Of a DNA stretch of 64,000 bases, positions 11,586 to 21,795 are shown piece by piece. Origin of the DNA: Asterella californica. Its lineage: Eukaryota > Streptophyta > Marchantiopsida > Marchantiales > Aytoniaceae. The stretch is taken from positions 9,325,501 to 9,389,500 of the forward strand of contig JAYKYS010000001.1 of assembly GCA_036924285.1 (NCBI GenBank), read 5' to 3'. Every line of letters starts with the position of its first letter. The stretch's first letter is position 1. The translations under genes and the position numbers were made by a program. The notes under the pieces are model-generated. The model saw only the letters and a list, made by a program, of their open reading frames with translations. It did no database searches and was not told the DNA's origin.

Positions 11586-12661
11586 TTAATCTCGCCAACG
11601 ATGCCCACAGTTAGGATTGCAGCAGACAAAGAACAAAGTCATACCCTCCTCTCCTCTCGAGGTGGCCTGAATTCAGAGTCCAAAGAGGTTAGCCCGAGGT
11701 AGCAAATTTCTTCTACAAGCTACTAACAGAAGCATAGTAAAGTAGCAAAACTGATTAAGGCTCTGGATACGTACTTGGAAGAAAACTGCCTCCCCGTGCT
11801 TACAGTTGGCACATCGAACTGACTTGGTTCGGGGAAGCGTGGGATCGGAAGCAACATCTTGAAGTACCTGAGTACGCTCATCAGCACTATGCAGCACTTC
11901 GTTGCGATACACGCAGTTATTGTCTGCCACTTCCTGATCAAAAGCACAGAAGCGAAGATCAGCTCTTTACCAAAGCTTCTCATGATACGCTACAACTCTA
12001 CACAACTTCTTCAATTCATAGCGCAGAAATTTGCCCTATAAATAAAACTTACCTGATGATCACAATTTCGGCAGGCGTAAAGAAGGACCCTCTTCTCCCG
12101 GTCCTCTCGGGGATACAAAATGTTGTTGCTGCATTCAGCCGCGTCAACAAAAGTCATTCGGGTCCAACACAGACGAAGGCTGTGACCGTTTTATGGGCTT
12201 TTGATCCTAATTCCCAACCTACTCGTACCAGGAGTCACAGTTCGTTCTTGCAGGTTCATTACCGTTCAAACTCACTGAAGTAGACTACTTCTAAAACCAA
12301 AAGTGGTCGTCGACTGTGATCAACAACCATTCATCTCTTGTAAAACAGACATTTATCTTTTAGAAACTGTATCCTGAAGAGATCAAGTTGAGCTCGGTCA
12401 TGCTAAGGCACAAATTGCCAGATCACTGTAAACCTGATAAGTAAAAGATGAATACTTTAGGACAAGAGATAACAAAATCGTGATAGCTTTCAGTACAAAC
12501 CCGTGACGCAGAAAAAACTAAATCGCTTCAGAAAATCGAATTCAGAACAGTCCATGTTTCCAAGAAGAACGAATCAAAACACTTGTCAGGGATCATCAAG
12601 AAACCGTTAAAGCTAATTGTGGTGTAACCTACCACTCGCGGCAAAATTTCATGGTACTCAT
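11586..12661 (-). CDS. RPB9: DNA-directed RNA polymerase subunit RPB9 (NRPB9-type), intact copy
   Basis: Four exons on the minus strand: 12661-12633, 12128-12053, 11933-11775 and 11666-11586. All introns are GT-AG and phases close exactly, giving 114 residues, the usual length for plant RPB9. Exon 1 encodes MSTMKFCRE and splits the codon of the second zinc cysteine; exon 2 restores C-NNILYP and ends ACRNCDHQ, completing the first C2-C2 zinc ribbon. Exon 3 carries [24 protein letters not shown] and [13 protein letters not shown]. Exon 4 carries [20 protein letters not shown], completing the C-terminal TFIIS-like zinc ribbon. RPB9 sits at the polymerase jaw and affects start-site choice, elongation and proofreading. 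In plants close paralogues serve Pol II and the related Pol IV and V. All eight cysteines are present and no lesion is seen. A related dead copy lies at 19094-20319. Confidence 0.94.
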
Positions 12662-13155
12662 CGCGGCAGGTCGGGTGCTACGAAGCGAACCTCCTAAAAT
12701 CCAAAGTGTAAAACCTGACACAGTGTAAAGTCTGAAGCAGCTGTTGATTTTCAGAGCTAACAGTCGATTCGGCCCGACGTTGCGTCTAATTCAGCTGGCT
12801 CGTGCGGTCCGGACTTCGGATGTGGTCAAGGCAGTGACCAAAATGTACGAACCGGAACCACCTATAATCTCTTCATTCTGGCCGGCCCCAAAGTCGGGAA
12901 TCCTCAACACCTCTGTTTCGACACCTTCACACCATCGACACCCCTGTTCCAGTTCTCTCAGTTCTCAGTTGTATGCCCCACTCTTCCTCGTAGCCTCTGT
13001 ATATTCAAAAAGTGCTGCACCGATTAAATGTTGAAGCACGATCACGTACATTTACAATAACATTTCTAACGTAACGACGCCTGTCGACTACACTGGGAAC
13101 TAAAACAAAACCGAGATGATTTGTGCCTAACCAAGTATAAAGCAGTGCATTGTGT
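11614..13155. repeat. RPB9 locus duplication, copy 1
   Basis: This block (RPB9 exons, introns and about 490 bp upstream of its ATG) aligns in the same order and orientation with 19093-20792. Similarity begins at the shared GGATTGCAGCAGAC inside RPB9 exon 4 and fades shortly after the shared GAGATGATTTGTGCCT stretch. Copy 1 contains the functional-looking gene. Confidence 0.93.
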
Positions 13156-13486
13156 TGATGGAGCGCGCGCAGTTCCACAGTGTCCCCGTACGTTAGGAGC
13201 AGAAGCTGTGGATCCACATGGAGAGAAACCGGAAAAAGAGCCTCGTCGAGAGGCAGCGAGTCAGCATTGCCGCGGATGCCTTGGGGGCCAGGTAACAAGA
13301 TGGAGGGGAAACGACGAGGAAGCCTTACGATTGGAAAGTAGGGTTCGTGTGAGAGGAGAGGCTGAGTTTTACCGTCAGTGTACCGTACCCCGATTCAAAC
13401 GTATTTAGAAAACAGAGCAACTCTTCTGTAGTCTTCTCTCTGTAGATGTCCGTCAAACGTAAGAATTACATGTTCAAGGCTGTATA
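13156..13486. other. RPB9 far-upstream flank, no gene
   Basis: GC-richer unique sequence beyond the duplicated block. Overlapping open frames exist on both strands (13121-13408 plus, 13298-13005 minus), but neither has a family signature. Confidence 0.35.
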
Positions 13487-14982
13487 TTCACCCATGTACA
13501 CTTGAAAGTGTACATGGGCGTAATTTATGAGCTAACCCTTTTCCTAGGAAGGGTTAGCTCTAAATTAAAGCTTTATCATTTATTTTATTTGTGACAATAA
13601 TTTGACTTATACTGTTTGAGGTTCCTAGACAGTCCCAGCGTTTATGGGTCTTTGTGATTTCAAAAAGCCATCTGTTTCATTAACAGATAAGTTTTAAATT
13701 AAAAATTTTTTATATATAGTATTCTAAATTTAACTATTCAAATTTAGATCGTCCATTCATTTTGACCCGATGATGTAAAACCGGGCGCCATTTTTCTCCG
13801 TGACTGTGGAGCCATAAAAATGACACTACAACCTGGCTTCACAGCGCCACAGTAAAAAATCAGTAAATTTACACTGCAATCTCCTTTCATTAATGTTTTA
13901 AATCGCTGCCTTACTGCTAAATCTGCGGTGGCCAACGGATCCCCAGGCTTTTTGGTATTTTGGTAAACGGTTTTTTCACCTCCACTTTGCCTGTACAAGG
14001 CCGTGAGGGAAGATATTTACCTAAGAGAATTGCCATCTGAGTCCAGCTTGAAGTTTAGCTACAGAACTGTAATAATTATAGTTCCGTAGCCCAAGAGTTC
14101 TCTGTGATAGTTCACCAAGTCCACCAACCAAGTCCAAACTTTATTATGCGAGCATGAACTTCTCTGAACTTTTGCTCGCTTGTTGTTATCTGGAACAAAT
14201 ATAAATATTAAATTATATAATAAAATAAACTATATTAACTATTAATCGTTTTCTAAAGATAAAAACTTAGAAAAAACCACAAGACATGAATAGATGATGA
14301 CACTATAAAATACCTAGATATAAACGATAAGACATGAACAGATTATGACACTTCCGAAAACACAAGTTTGAGAATTTATTATTTATACATTTGAAGAGTT
14401 AAATAATCAATTAAAATTTTGGATATATACCTCCTCCGTTGAAGAAAGAGAAATAAAAATTAAAAATTAACCTATATATTAATTTATTCGATAATAAATT
14501 AATGTTAAGCTTCCTGCCCTCTTCATCTTCAGATGGAAGATAGGTGATTAACTGTACGGAGATGGAGGCCCTCTTCATCTTCAGATGGAAAATAGGTGAA
14601 TAACTATACGGAGATGGAAGATAGGTGAATAACTATACGGAGATGGAGGACGTGAATAGCATCCTCAACGACCTTGTACAGTGAATTTTGTTTTCTCTTA
14701 TCAGAAAATGTATAAGTATTATAAAATTACTTTGTGATAAACTATAATAAAAAATATAATTATTTTATAAATATTATATGTTAACCTCTCCATGCAAATT
14801 GACCCAGACAGAACCCATAAGTGAAGAACTAACTGACGCCTTGCTGGATATATAAGTCCGGGAGTGAAATTGTCAATTAACGTCATTTTACAGAGACATT
14901 AATATATGTTTCTAACCCTTCGCGCCGGAAGGGTTAGAAACATATATTAAACACCCTGTACACTCAATTGTACATGGGTGAA
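13487..14982. mobile_element. ~1.5-kb non-autonomous DNA element with hairpin-bearing inverted ends
   Basis: The left end starts TTCACCCATGTACA and the right end is its exact inverse. The similarity continues inward: each end has an outer hairpin built on CCCATGTACA and an inner hairpin built on CTAACCCTT/AAGGGTTAG. The left hairpins lie at 13491-13518 and about 13529-13560. The right inner hairpin at 14899-14950 has 22-bp perfect arms around an 8-base loop, and the right outer one lies at about 14953-14979. The immediate flanks are both TA, consistent with a 2-bp target duplication as in Tc1/mariner-type elements, though two bases are weak evidence. The interior is AT-rich, holds a 52-bp tandem repeat and has no transposase. 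Superfamily assignment is open. Confidence 0.7.
14516..14648. repeat. 52-bp tandem repeat, about 2.6 units
   Basis: Units start at 14516 and 14568 with GCCCTCTTCATCTTCAGATG, followed by a partial unit at 14619-14648 that repeats only the AGATAGGTGAATAAC half. It lies inside the hairpin-ended element. Confidence 0.9.
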
Positions 14983-15018
14983 TAAATAAGCAGCATTGTT
15001 CAATACGGTACGGTAATA

Positions 15019-15203
15019 GCAGAGTATATCGTCTGCACCTAATGTTTAGGTTCAAGAAAAACATATGGTAGTACGAATCAATTCAGACTCCGTTCGATGA
15101 AGGACGTGAATAATCTGCAGAGTATATATCTTCTGCCCCTAATGCTTGGGTTAAAAAGAACATACGGTAGTACGTATCAATTCAGATTTTGTTTTTCCAG
15201 ACA
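15019..15203. repeat. 98-bp tandem duplication
   Basis: Two units, 15019-15116 and 15117-15203, both beginning GCAGAGTATAT and sharing GGTAGTACG-ATCAATTCAGA. They lie just outside the right end of the hairpin-ended element. Confidence 0.8.
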
Positions 15204-16028
15204 TCGTGATATTTAAAATTTAGCTAGTTTAGTATGTCAAATAATTTTGTGTAAAAACTCTTATTTCAGAATATAATGTAATTCATTTCTCTTCAGTTAA
15301 CTAAATGATTATGAAATGTATTTCACTTTCTAAGTTAACAAACCGACACTGAAAATGGCCAGGATCGCAATCTTAACGCCTCGGTTCAAAGTGGTTCAAA
15401 TGTAAAGGAAATTTTAGTGCTATGCTCTGAATGGTTTCATGGTTCATCCAAATAATTCATGGTTTATTTCCATATTAGTTTTCAATATTCGTTTAGAAGC
15501 GTTCAGTTTAAACCGTTATCATCCGATTTCAATCCAAATTCGGTTTGTGTGTTTGAACGAATCTAGAAGAATTCTTCAAAGGTCGAAGCCCGATGTTTAC
15601 TGGGTCCACTGACGGAACTGAAAAACAAGGGCATTCAGTGAAGAAATTTTAAGGTCCCCCGCTTGGTTTGTAACACAAACACGGTAATGCCCCAATATTG
15701 ATACATGGAATTTATTGTGGAAGAATAATTACACATGCGTTTACTGCGACTCGCTCTCAAGAGAGCTTGTTACAAGGATATCAGAAAAAAATACAGCTTA
15801 GAGTGTCGAGAGACATGCAAGATACGACAACTTTAATACCAGAAAACGCAGGGTGCTTTCTTCATTTCAAAGTTCAAAACGGTGCCTTCTTTCTTGACTT
15901 CTCACCTGCATAGTGCATAGCGTTACCTCTACAGCCTACTCTAGTGTAGAATCGCATGGTCAACGTGTTTACCTGACTTTTGTCAAATATAAAGGTGACT
16001 AGGTACGATCCACCTTCGCTGGGAAATA
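15204..16028. other. No gene recognised; RPAIN 3' flank
   Basis: AT-rich then mixed sequence. The open frame 15698-15913 has no recognisable features. The last part is 3' flanking sequence of the minus-strand RPAIN gene. Confidence 0.35.
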
Positions 16029-18026
16029 CTAAAGCACCAACTGAAAGCAATCACAAACCGCGCATTGCATGTACAGAGCTGCTATCCCAAAGCGACGCTG
16101 TATAGAAAAGGTGGCTTGATCACGACAACCAGAATCAATGTGCTCCTGGAGGACTTCAGCTAGGCGCCTCCGCAAGTACTCTAAACCCACCTGCATGATG
16201 TCAAGCATACAAGGAGAAGCAAACTGTCACATCCAATGCAGCACTTAAACTGGTACGAAGGGTAAAGGAACGCACCGAATCCCCATCTTCTCTCAACCAA
16301 AAGAAAAGAAAGAAACCTCTGAAACAAAGCTATCATCGTACCTGGTCGTGCTGGGTATCTATCCGAAAACTTCCACATTCACAATGTATTACACGATTGG
16401 ACTGTTGCAAGCCCCGTGTTCGACACAGTGGGCAGAGCAGCCCCCCCTCCTAAAACCCCCAAACTGGTGTCAGGATAGCCGGACGATCTGTCTAGTTTAC
16501 GAGGGATTACTTTCATCTTTGGAACATGACTGCTGCTGGGGAAAGGACAGTCTATTGTCTTGAAACAATTGAAGGATGGGCTTAAGAGATATGTAAGAAG
16601 GGCGTGAAGAGCAGAACATAACACCACTCTGGTCAACAGAGCTGTAAATTAATTTTGAAGTTATCGATATGCAAGGTAAGAGCTCTGCAGAACTACACAT
16701 CTTAAGAATGAGCCCCTCCCAAGGTGTGACGAAGCATTAACATCACCTCGTGTTCTTGCCAATGCTCCACTACAGCAGCCAGCGATTCATCCTCAAAAGC
16801 ATGTGCAGCCTCATACTCCTCAAGAAGTGCAGCTTCTGCAAGTGATTCAAAGGTTCAACCTCGTTGATCTTTCTTTTGCAGTGATGGTTAAGGCACTGGT
16901 GGTATTATTAACCGACGAGTTACTTTTGGCATCTTCTAACAAGCCATGATAGAGACCATCTAAGTCGAATGTTTGAGACTCCGTCGCTATGAGTCTAGAA
17001 GGATTAGTTTTATTATCCACACTGAATCCTTCTCATGCTCTTCACAAAAGGTTTTCATCAAAGAGTAACCAGTACCTCTGCCCACAATCTCTGATTGCAC
17101 GTCTTCATACAAAGCCTGCTCCATGGCAAGCATAAGTGCCTCGTACTCTTCATCCTCAAGTTCAGCTGTCGGATCGGGTGGGTCATATTCCCAAAGCATG
17201 TCATCCTCTTCTCGTAGGTTGTTAATGTTTTGTCCATCTTGCCCCTGGAGAACTTCACTTTGCTTCACCTTCAGCAGCTCATCTGCAACAATATGCTCAA
17301 ACGCTGATCCGACTACGTCCTGCATCAAGCAACGATCATGCTCCACTGTCACTGCACCCTGTAGCATCTCAGATTTGCAACAGAGGAGCCTAAGCAAAAC
17401 AAGAGGTGAGACGAGCAACTAGATGTCGACTTTAATTGGCGAAATCTTTGTCTGGTATAATTCTCCTTTTCTCTTACTGCAGTGCAACTCACGACTCTCA
17501 ACTTAGATTAGTAGGCAAAGGCCCCGTTCATCAGGAACAAAGGCATTTACACAGAATTATCATGTCCCAGCGTTGATCTTCACACCCATATTCGCTAAAG
17601 ACAATTATCGCTAGTTTGTGCAGGGAAAAGTTCCTCACCTGTTCCTGTGTGTGACACATTCTCAAAGGATGATTCAAATCTCTATAGCAGCAATTCCAAC
17701 GTCCAGAAAGCATGGCCCGGCCAATTGCAAAAGAAATTGTGTCTCAAGTAAGCCTGAGAGAGCCCTACCTGGTATTTCGCGCAAAACCAATCGAAATTTT
17801 GGACGTAGAGACCACCTACACTAACAACAATAAAAAGAAAAGAAAGAACTAACTAAACAGCAAAACAGTATAAATCTGATTGGATTGATTTGAGCCAAGA
17901 GGAGCTATGTCGCAGAAGACTGACTTTTGCCACTGAGTTGGTCGTAGCAGGGGCAGCAGCCAAACGGATATCCCAAAGAAGCTGATTTCTCTCCCGCTTC
18001 ACCCTCTGCACAACATTCTCCTTGAA
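16029..18026 (-). CDS. RPA-interacting protein (RPAIN/RIP family), first exon not found
   Basis: Five exons assigned on the minus strand: 18026-17925, 17319-17076, 16835-16747, 16449-16342 and 16190-16029. They have GT-AG borders and consistent phases, giving 234 residues to the stop. The first has the basic helix FKENVVQRVKRERNQLLWDI, as in the RPAIN N-terminal domain. The second has DVVGSAFEHIVADELLKVK and a long acidic segment (DDMLWEYDPPDPTAE). The third is a helix ending AAVVEHWQEHE. The fourth carries the zinc finger CPLC...HCEC and RIDTQHD. The last has LEYLRRRLAEVLQEHIDSGC, then FGIAALYMQCAVCDCF, the typical RPAIN C-terminus. RPA-interacting proteins bind the single-stranded-DNA-binding RPA complex and help its nuclear import. 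The N-terminal exon with the ATG lies upstream of 18026 and could not be identified, perhaps because of rearranged sequence there. The phase-0 junction after NSVAK uses a weaker donor (GTCAGT). Confidence 0.88.
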
Positions 18027-19026
18027 CTGCAGGGGATCACAACCAGGAACGAGTACTTTTCATAGTGAAATTGTGCCGTAGAGACTTCAGAACTCGTGTT
18101 GAAACATAGTCCCGTCATACGCCTCACTCATTACGTTCACATAACCAGCACCATAACATCCACTTGACTTGGTATCGGTGAGGGTCCCAACCACTTCCCT
18201 GTGGTGCTACTTTGCCTTGCTCTCCCTCTGTAAGTTGCAGAGACCAGTTAATATCTGCGTAGGGGCATGTCTCTCAGAGATGTGGATACTGTTTCGGTCT
18301 TTGTTTCCCACCTATCCAAACGAGTACATAACAGAATATCAACCTTCCAACCAGTGCCTGATCTTTGCGCTCACGAAGTTCTATCGTCCGACATTTACCT
18401 CTTCCCCACGAGAAGCGGAAAATCTATGTACTACCTCGACCTATGTGTATTATCAGGACTACGAGGCGAACTTGTGCAGAGGTATTGAAGTTGGACGGAT
18501 AGTTACTGGAGCTAAAAGAGATAAGCCAAGCTTCATGTCAACCTTACGGCTCGACTTACCATATCAGGAAATCTTCAAGCCATCAGAGGATGTCAAAGGG
18601 AACAAGCTTAGTATTTTACTGGGTTCAGTGGTCGCTATGGAAAGAGACCTCACGATAACCAGATGCATGCCTGAAGTTGACACTGCTCCCAAGAGAAAAC
18701 ATCAGCTACTCATTAGTTGCATGCAGATCTAACTTTCACATGATCAGGCTCAAACACTAGACCTGTCAAACACGAGGAGGTTCCCCACCAAGGTGACCGG
18801 AACTCTTGTGACAGAGCTAGACAGCTGACGGGCTTTGCATAAAGCCCAAGATCGATCATACCTTCTCTTTCCATTTTCCCCGCAGATGCCACTGCTTCAC
18901 GTCATTACGGGGTTTGCGGCTTTCTGCATCCATGATGCTCATCCTTTCGAGACACTGATCTTTCAAAAGCTTTTTTGGCTCTGTTTCTTACTGCCGTTCT
19001 TGTGTTTATCAGATCGCTGTGCTTCT
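18027..19026. other. RPAIN 5' region and rearranged flank
   Basis: Should contain the missing first RPAIN exon and promoter. It also holds a 67-bp block (18309-18375) repeated at 19027-19093. A plus-strand open frame of 187 codons (18169-18732) has no recognisable domain and overlaps the RPAIN upstream region on the opposite strand, so I do not call it. Confidence 0.35.
18309..18375. repeat. 67-bp block, copy 1
   Basis: Matches 19027-19093 at all but about one base, in the same orientation. The shared run starts CACCTATCCAAACGAGTACA and ends TTTGCGCTCACG. Confidence 0.92.
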
Positions 19027-19093
19027 CACCTATCCAAACGAGTACATAACAGAATATCAACCTTCCAGCCAGTGCCTGATCTTTGCGCTCACG
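19027..19093. repeat. 67-bp block, copy 2, abutting the RPB9 duplication
   Basis: Ends exactly where similarity to the RPB9 locus begins (base 19093, with a one-base overlap). It therefore sits at the duplication breakpoint and looks like templated filler copied from about 720 bp away. Confidence 0.9.
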
Positions 19094-20319
19094 GATTGCA
19101 GCAGACAGCAAACTAAGTCATACCCTCCTCTCCTCTCGCGGTGGCCTGAATTCACAGTCCAAAGAGGTTAGCCCGAGGTAGCAAATTTCTTCTACAAGCT
19201 ACTAACAGAAGCATAGTACAGTAGCAAAACTGATTAAGGCTCTGGATACGTACTTGGAAGAACGATGCCTCCCCGTGCTTACAGTTGGCACATCGAACTG
19301 ACTTGATTCGAGGAAGTGTGGGATCGGAAGCAACATCTTGAAGTACCTGAATACGCTCATCAGCACTATGGAGCACTTCGTTGCAATACACGCAGTTATT
19401 GTCTGCCACGTCCTGAAGCGAAAATCAGCTCTCTACCAAAGCTTATCATGATACGCTACAATTCTACCCCACTTCTTCACTTCATAGCTCAGAAATTTGC
19501 CCTATAAATAAAACTTACCTGATGATGACAATTTCGGCAGGCGTAAGGAAGGACCCTCTTCTCCCGGCCCACTCGAGGATACAAAATGTTGTTGCTGCAT
19601 TCAGCACCCTCAACAACAAGGAGCTCCGCTTGCAGTGGAATTGCGGGGCTATGCGTTAGCGATTTTCTGGATCTATTCCTTCCTTTCACTTTTCCTGCTT
19701 TCACAACGACTCTATCCGTCCGTTACCGCTACTTCCTTTCATTTCCGGTTTTCACCACGACTCCATCCGTCCGTTTCGCTACACGACAAAAATTCCCCTT
19801 TTCCTTTCCGGTTTTCACGATCGACGTATAGCTATGCTACCGCATAGCAAAAACTCATTCAAGTCCACACAGAGACGAAGGCTGTGACCTTTTATTGAGC
19901 TTTTGATCCTAATTTCCAACCTACTCGTACCAGGAGTCACAGTTCGTTCTTGCAGGTTCATTACCGGTAAAACTCACTGAAGGGGACTACTTCTAAAACC
20001 AAAAGTGGTCGTCGACTGTGATAAACCATTCATGTCTGTACGCTGAAGAGATCACGTTGAGCTCGGTCATGATAAGGCATAAATTGCCAGATCACTATAA
20101 AGCTGATAAGTAGAAAATGAATACTTTAGGGACAAGATATAACAAGAGATAACAAAATCAGGATAGCTTTAAGTACAAACCCGTGATGCAGAGAAAACTA
20201 AATTGCTTTCCATGTTTCCAAGAAGAACAAATCAAAACACTTTGTGAGGGATCATCAAGAAACCGTCAACGCTAAATGTGATGTAACTTACCACTCGCGG
20301 CAAATTTTAAGGTACTCGT
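19094..20319 (-). pseudogene. RPB9 pseudogene (truncated duplicate)
   Basis: The four former exons are recognisable at 20319-20292, 19594-19519, 19412-19254 and 19145 to the breakpoint. The start codon has become ACG. Exon 1 is 28 nt instead of 29, so the first zinc cysteine is out of frame. Exon 4 stops at 19115-19113 (TAG directly after GEEGMT) and is cut off at the breakpoint before the last zinc cysteine. Exons 2 and 3 are still open and their splice sites are still GT-AG, but they carry replacements such as CVYCNEV for CVYRNEV, PRIKS for PRTKS, ASFFQ for AVFFQ and HHQ for DHQ. Exon 4 here has ATARGEEG where the intact gene has ATSRGEEG, so this copy keeps what is probably the ancestral residue. 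Confidence 0.93.
19617..19850. mobile_element. Insertion in the RPB9 pseudogene's former intron 1
   Basis: About 235 bp present only in copy 2, between sequences that are adjacent in copy 1. It contains runs of CTTTTCC-type pyrimidines and two diverged internal repeats (CTCTATCCGTCCGTTACCGC and CTCCATCCGTCCGTTTCGCT), and it ends near GCTATGCTACCGCATAGC. No clear inverted ends or target duplication could be fixed, so its nature is open. Confidence 0.5.
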
Positions 20320-20792
20320 CGCGGCAGGTCGGTGCTACCAAGCGAACCTCCTAAAATCCAAAGTCTAAAACCTGACACAAAAAGTCTGAAGCAGCTGTGG
20401 ATTATCAGAGCTAACAGTGGGTTCGGCCAGACGTTGCGTCTAATTCAGATGGACCATGCGGTCCGGACATCGGATGTGGTCAATCCAGAGTCCAAAATCT
20501 ATGAACCGAAACCACCTACAATCTCCTCATTCTTGTCGGCCCCAAAGTCGGGAATCCTCGACACCTTCACACCATCGACACACCTCTTTCCGTCCTCTCA
20601 GTTCTCAGTTCAGAGTACCACAAGTTCTATGCTCCACTGTTACTCGTAGCCTCTGTATATTAAAGGTTGAAAGCACGATCACCTACATTTCCCATAACAT
20701 TTCTAATGTAACGACACCTGTCGATTACACTGGGAACTAAAACAAAATCGAGATGATTTGTGCCTGACCAAGTAGGAAGCAGTGTAATGTGT

Positions 20793-21447
20793 ACACGGTG
20801 TACGGTGTAGGACAATGAACTCGGCCAACGACAAAATCGGAACATGGAGGAACGAACATAAACAGTCAACCACAGAAGAAGAAGAACCGAGAGAAAACTG
20901 GGGTTTGAGAGTATATACTTGATCCCGTATATCGTCCCCAATTGGACACATTCTGACAGCAACACCGTAAACAGTCACATCCGTGTCTGATCAACAAGAC
21001 CATCAGCAGTCAACAGGATGTATCTGTACTCCATGGGATGCTCTCTACTGGGTCCTAACATGAAGAGGAGACTGGTGACTTTACCGCTTACCGAATGACA
21101 CAGCTTAGAAAAGAGAAACGTGCGATCCTACAGACCGAGAAAAATGACAGCAATGGATTCTGAATTTCTTATGCCACAAGAGTGACTCCCGGAGGTGAAC
21201 GGCGTGCGTGCAACCCTTACTATGATCTTGCTCCTCTTGATACGAGTTGGTACTGGCCTGAGATACCGTAGAGCATCCGCATTTGATACAGATCCTTAGC
21301 TTGGACAAGCTTAACATCCAAAATTCTAGCTGCTGAAGAACCTACCTCCAACATAAACCCTAACCACAGCCACGACAGACTTGCACATCACAGCTGTGAA
21401 ACAGAATGCAACTCCTCTTTCTTCGATCCTACGGTGACATATCCCCG
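20793..21447. other. No gene recognised
   Basis: Open frames on the minus strand (20965-20660, 21317-21105) have no family features. A telomere-like TAAACCCTAAC lies near 21352. The end is 3' flank of the small membrane protein gene. Confidence 0.35.
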
Positions 21448-21627
21448 TTACTCTTGAACTCTGGCAGTAATCCACTTCTCAGCCAACAACCCTGCTCCTA
21501 CACCCGCCAAGACGATCGTCCCATAGATGCCCACTGACACATGCAGCGGTCGCCGAGGTAGGAAATATACTTCTGGAGCTAGTCGTGATTTGGGCGGCCT
21601 TCCTTTCCCGCTAGCAGCACTGTCCAT
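21448..21627 (-). CDS. Small single-pass membrane protein, 59 residues
   Basis: I place the start at the internal ATG giving MDSAASGKGRPPKSRLAPEV, because the residues upstream in the same frame look like untranslated sequence. The body reads YFLPRRPLHVSVGIYGT, followed by a hydrophobic Gly/Ala-rich segment (residues about 36-50, TIVLAGVGAGLLAEKW) and a short basic tail. A positively charged N-terminus followed by one short glycine-rich membrane segment is typical of small organelle inner-membrane proteins. It resembles small uncharacterised plant proteins, but I cannot name it. The frame stays open upstream to 21795 (115 residues), so a longer product or an upstream exon is possible. Confidence 0.45.
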   Translation of the reverse strand: MDSAASGKGRPPKSRLAPEVYFLPRRPLHVSVGIYGTIVLAGVGAGLLAEKWITARVQE

Positions 21628-21795
21628 TGCACATTCTCTTGACCGCAACGAACCACTCACTGCAGTGTCAAAATTCAGGCACTCGCAAGGTGATTTCATA
21701 TCGAGATAATTCTCCGGAAATCTTCCGCATACCTCCGGAGGACTCCGTAACTGAAAAGATCCGGAGACACTTTCTCCGTAACGCGAAAGCATCAA

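Larger units (their letters stand above)
19093..20792. repeat. RPB9 locus duplication, copy 2
   Basis: Collinear with 11614-13155 in the same orientation, with many substitutions and small indels plus an insertion of roughly 235 bp at about 19617-19850. It carries the disabled RPB9 copy and its former upstream region. The two copies are about 7.5 kb apart, with the hairpin-ended element and RPAIN between them. Confidence 0.93.

Noticed and set aside
12053..12165. Alternative RPB9 start inside intron 1 (ATG reading MTFVDAAEC)
   Set aside because: It is in frame with exon 2 but would lose the first zinc cysteine pair. The spliced exon 1 at 12661-12633 gives the exact conserved [10 protein letters not shown] instead.
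18169..18732. 187-codon plus-strand open frame
   Set aside because: No domain, no ortholog-like blocks, and it overlaps both the RPAIN upstream region and the copied 67-bp block. It looks like a chance frame.
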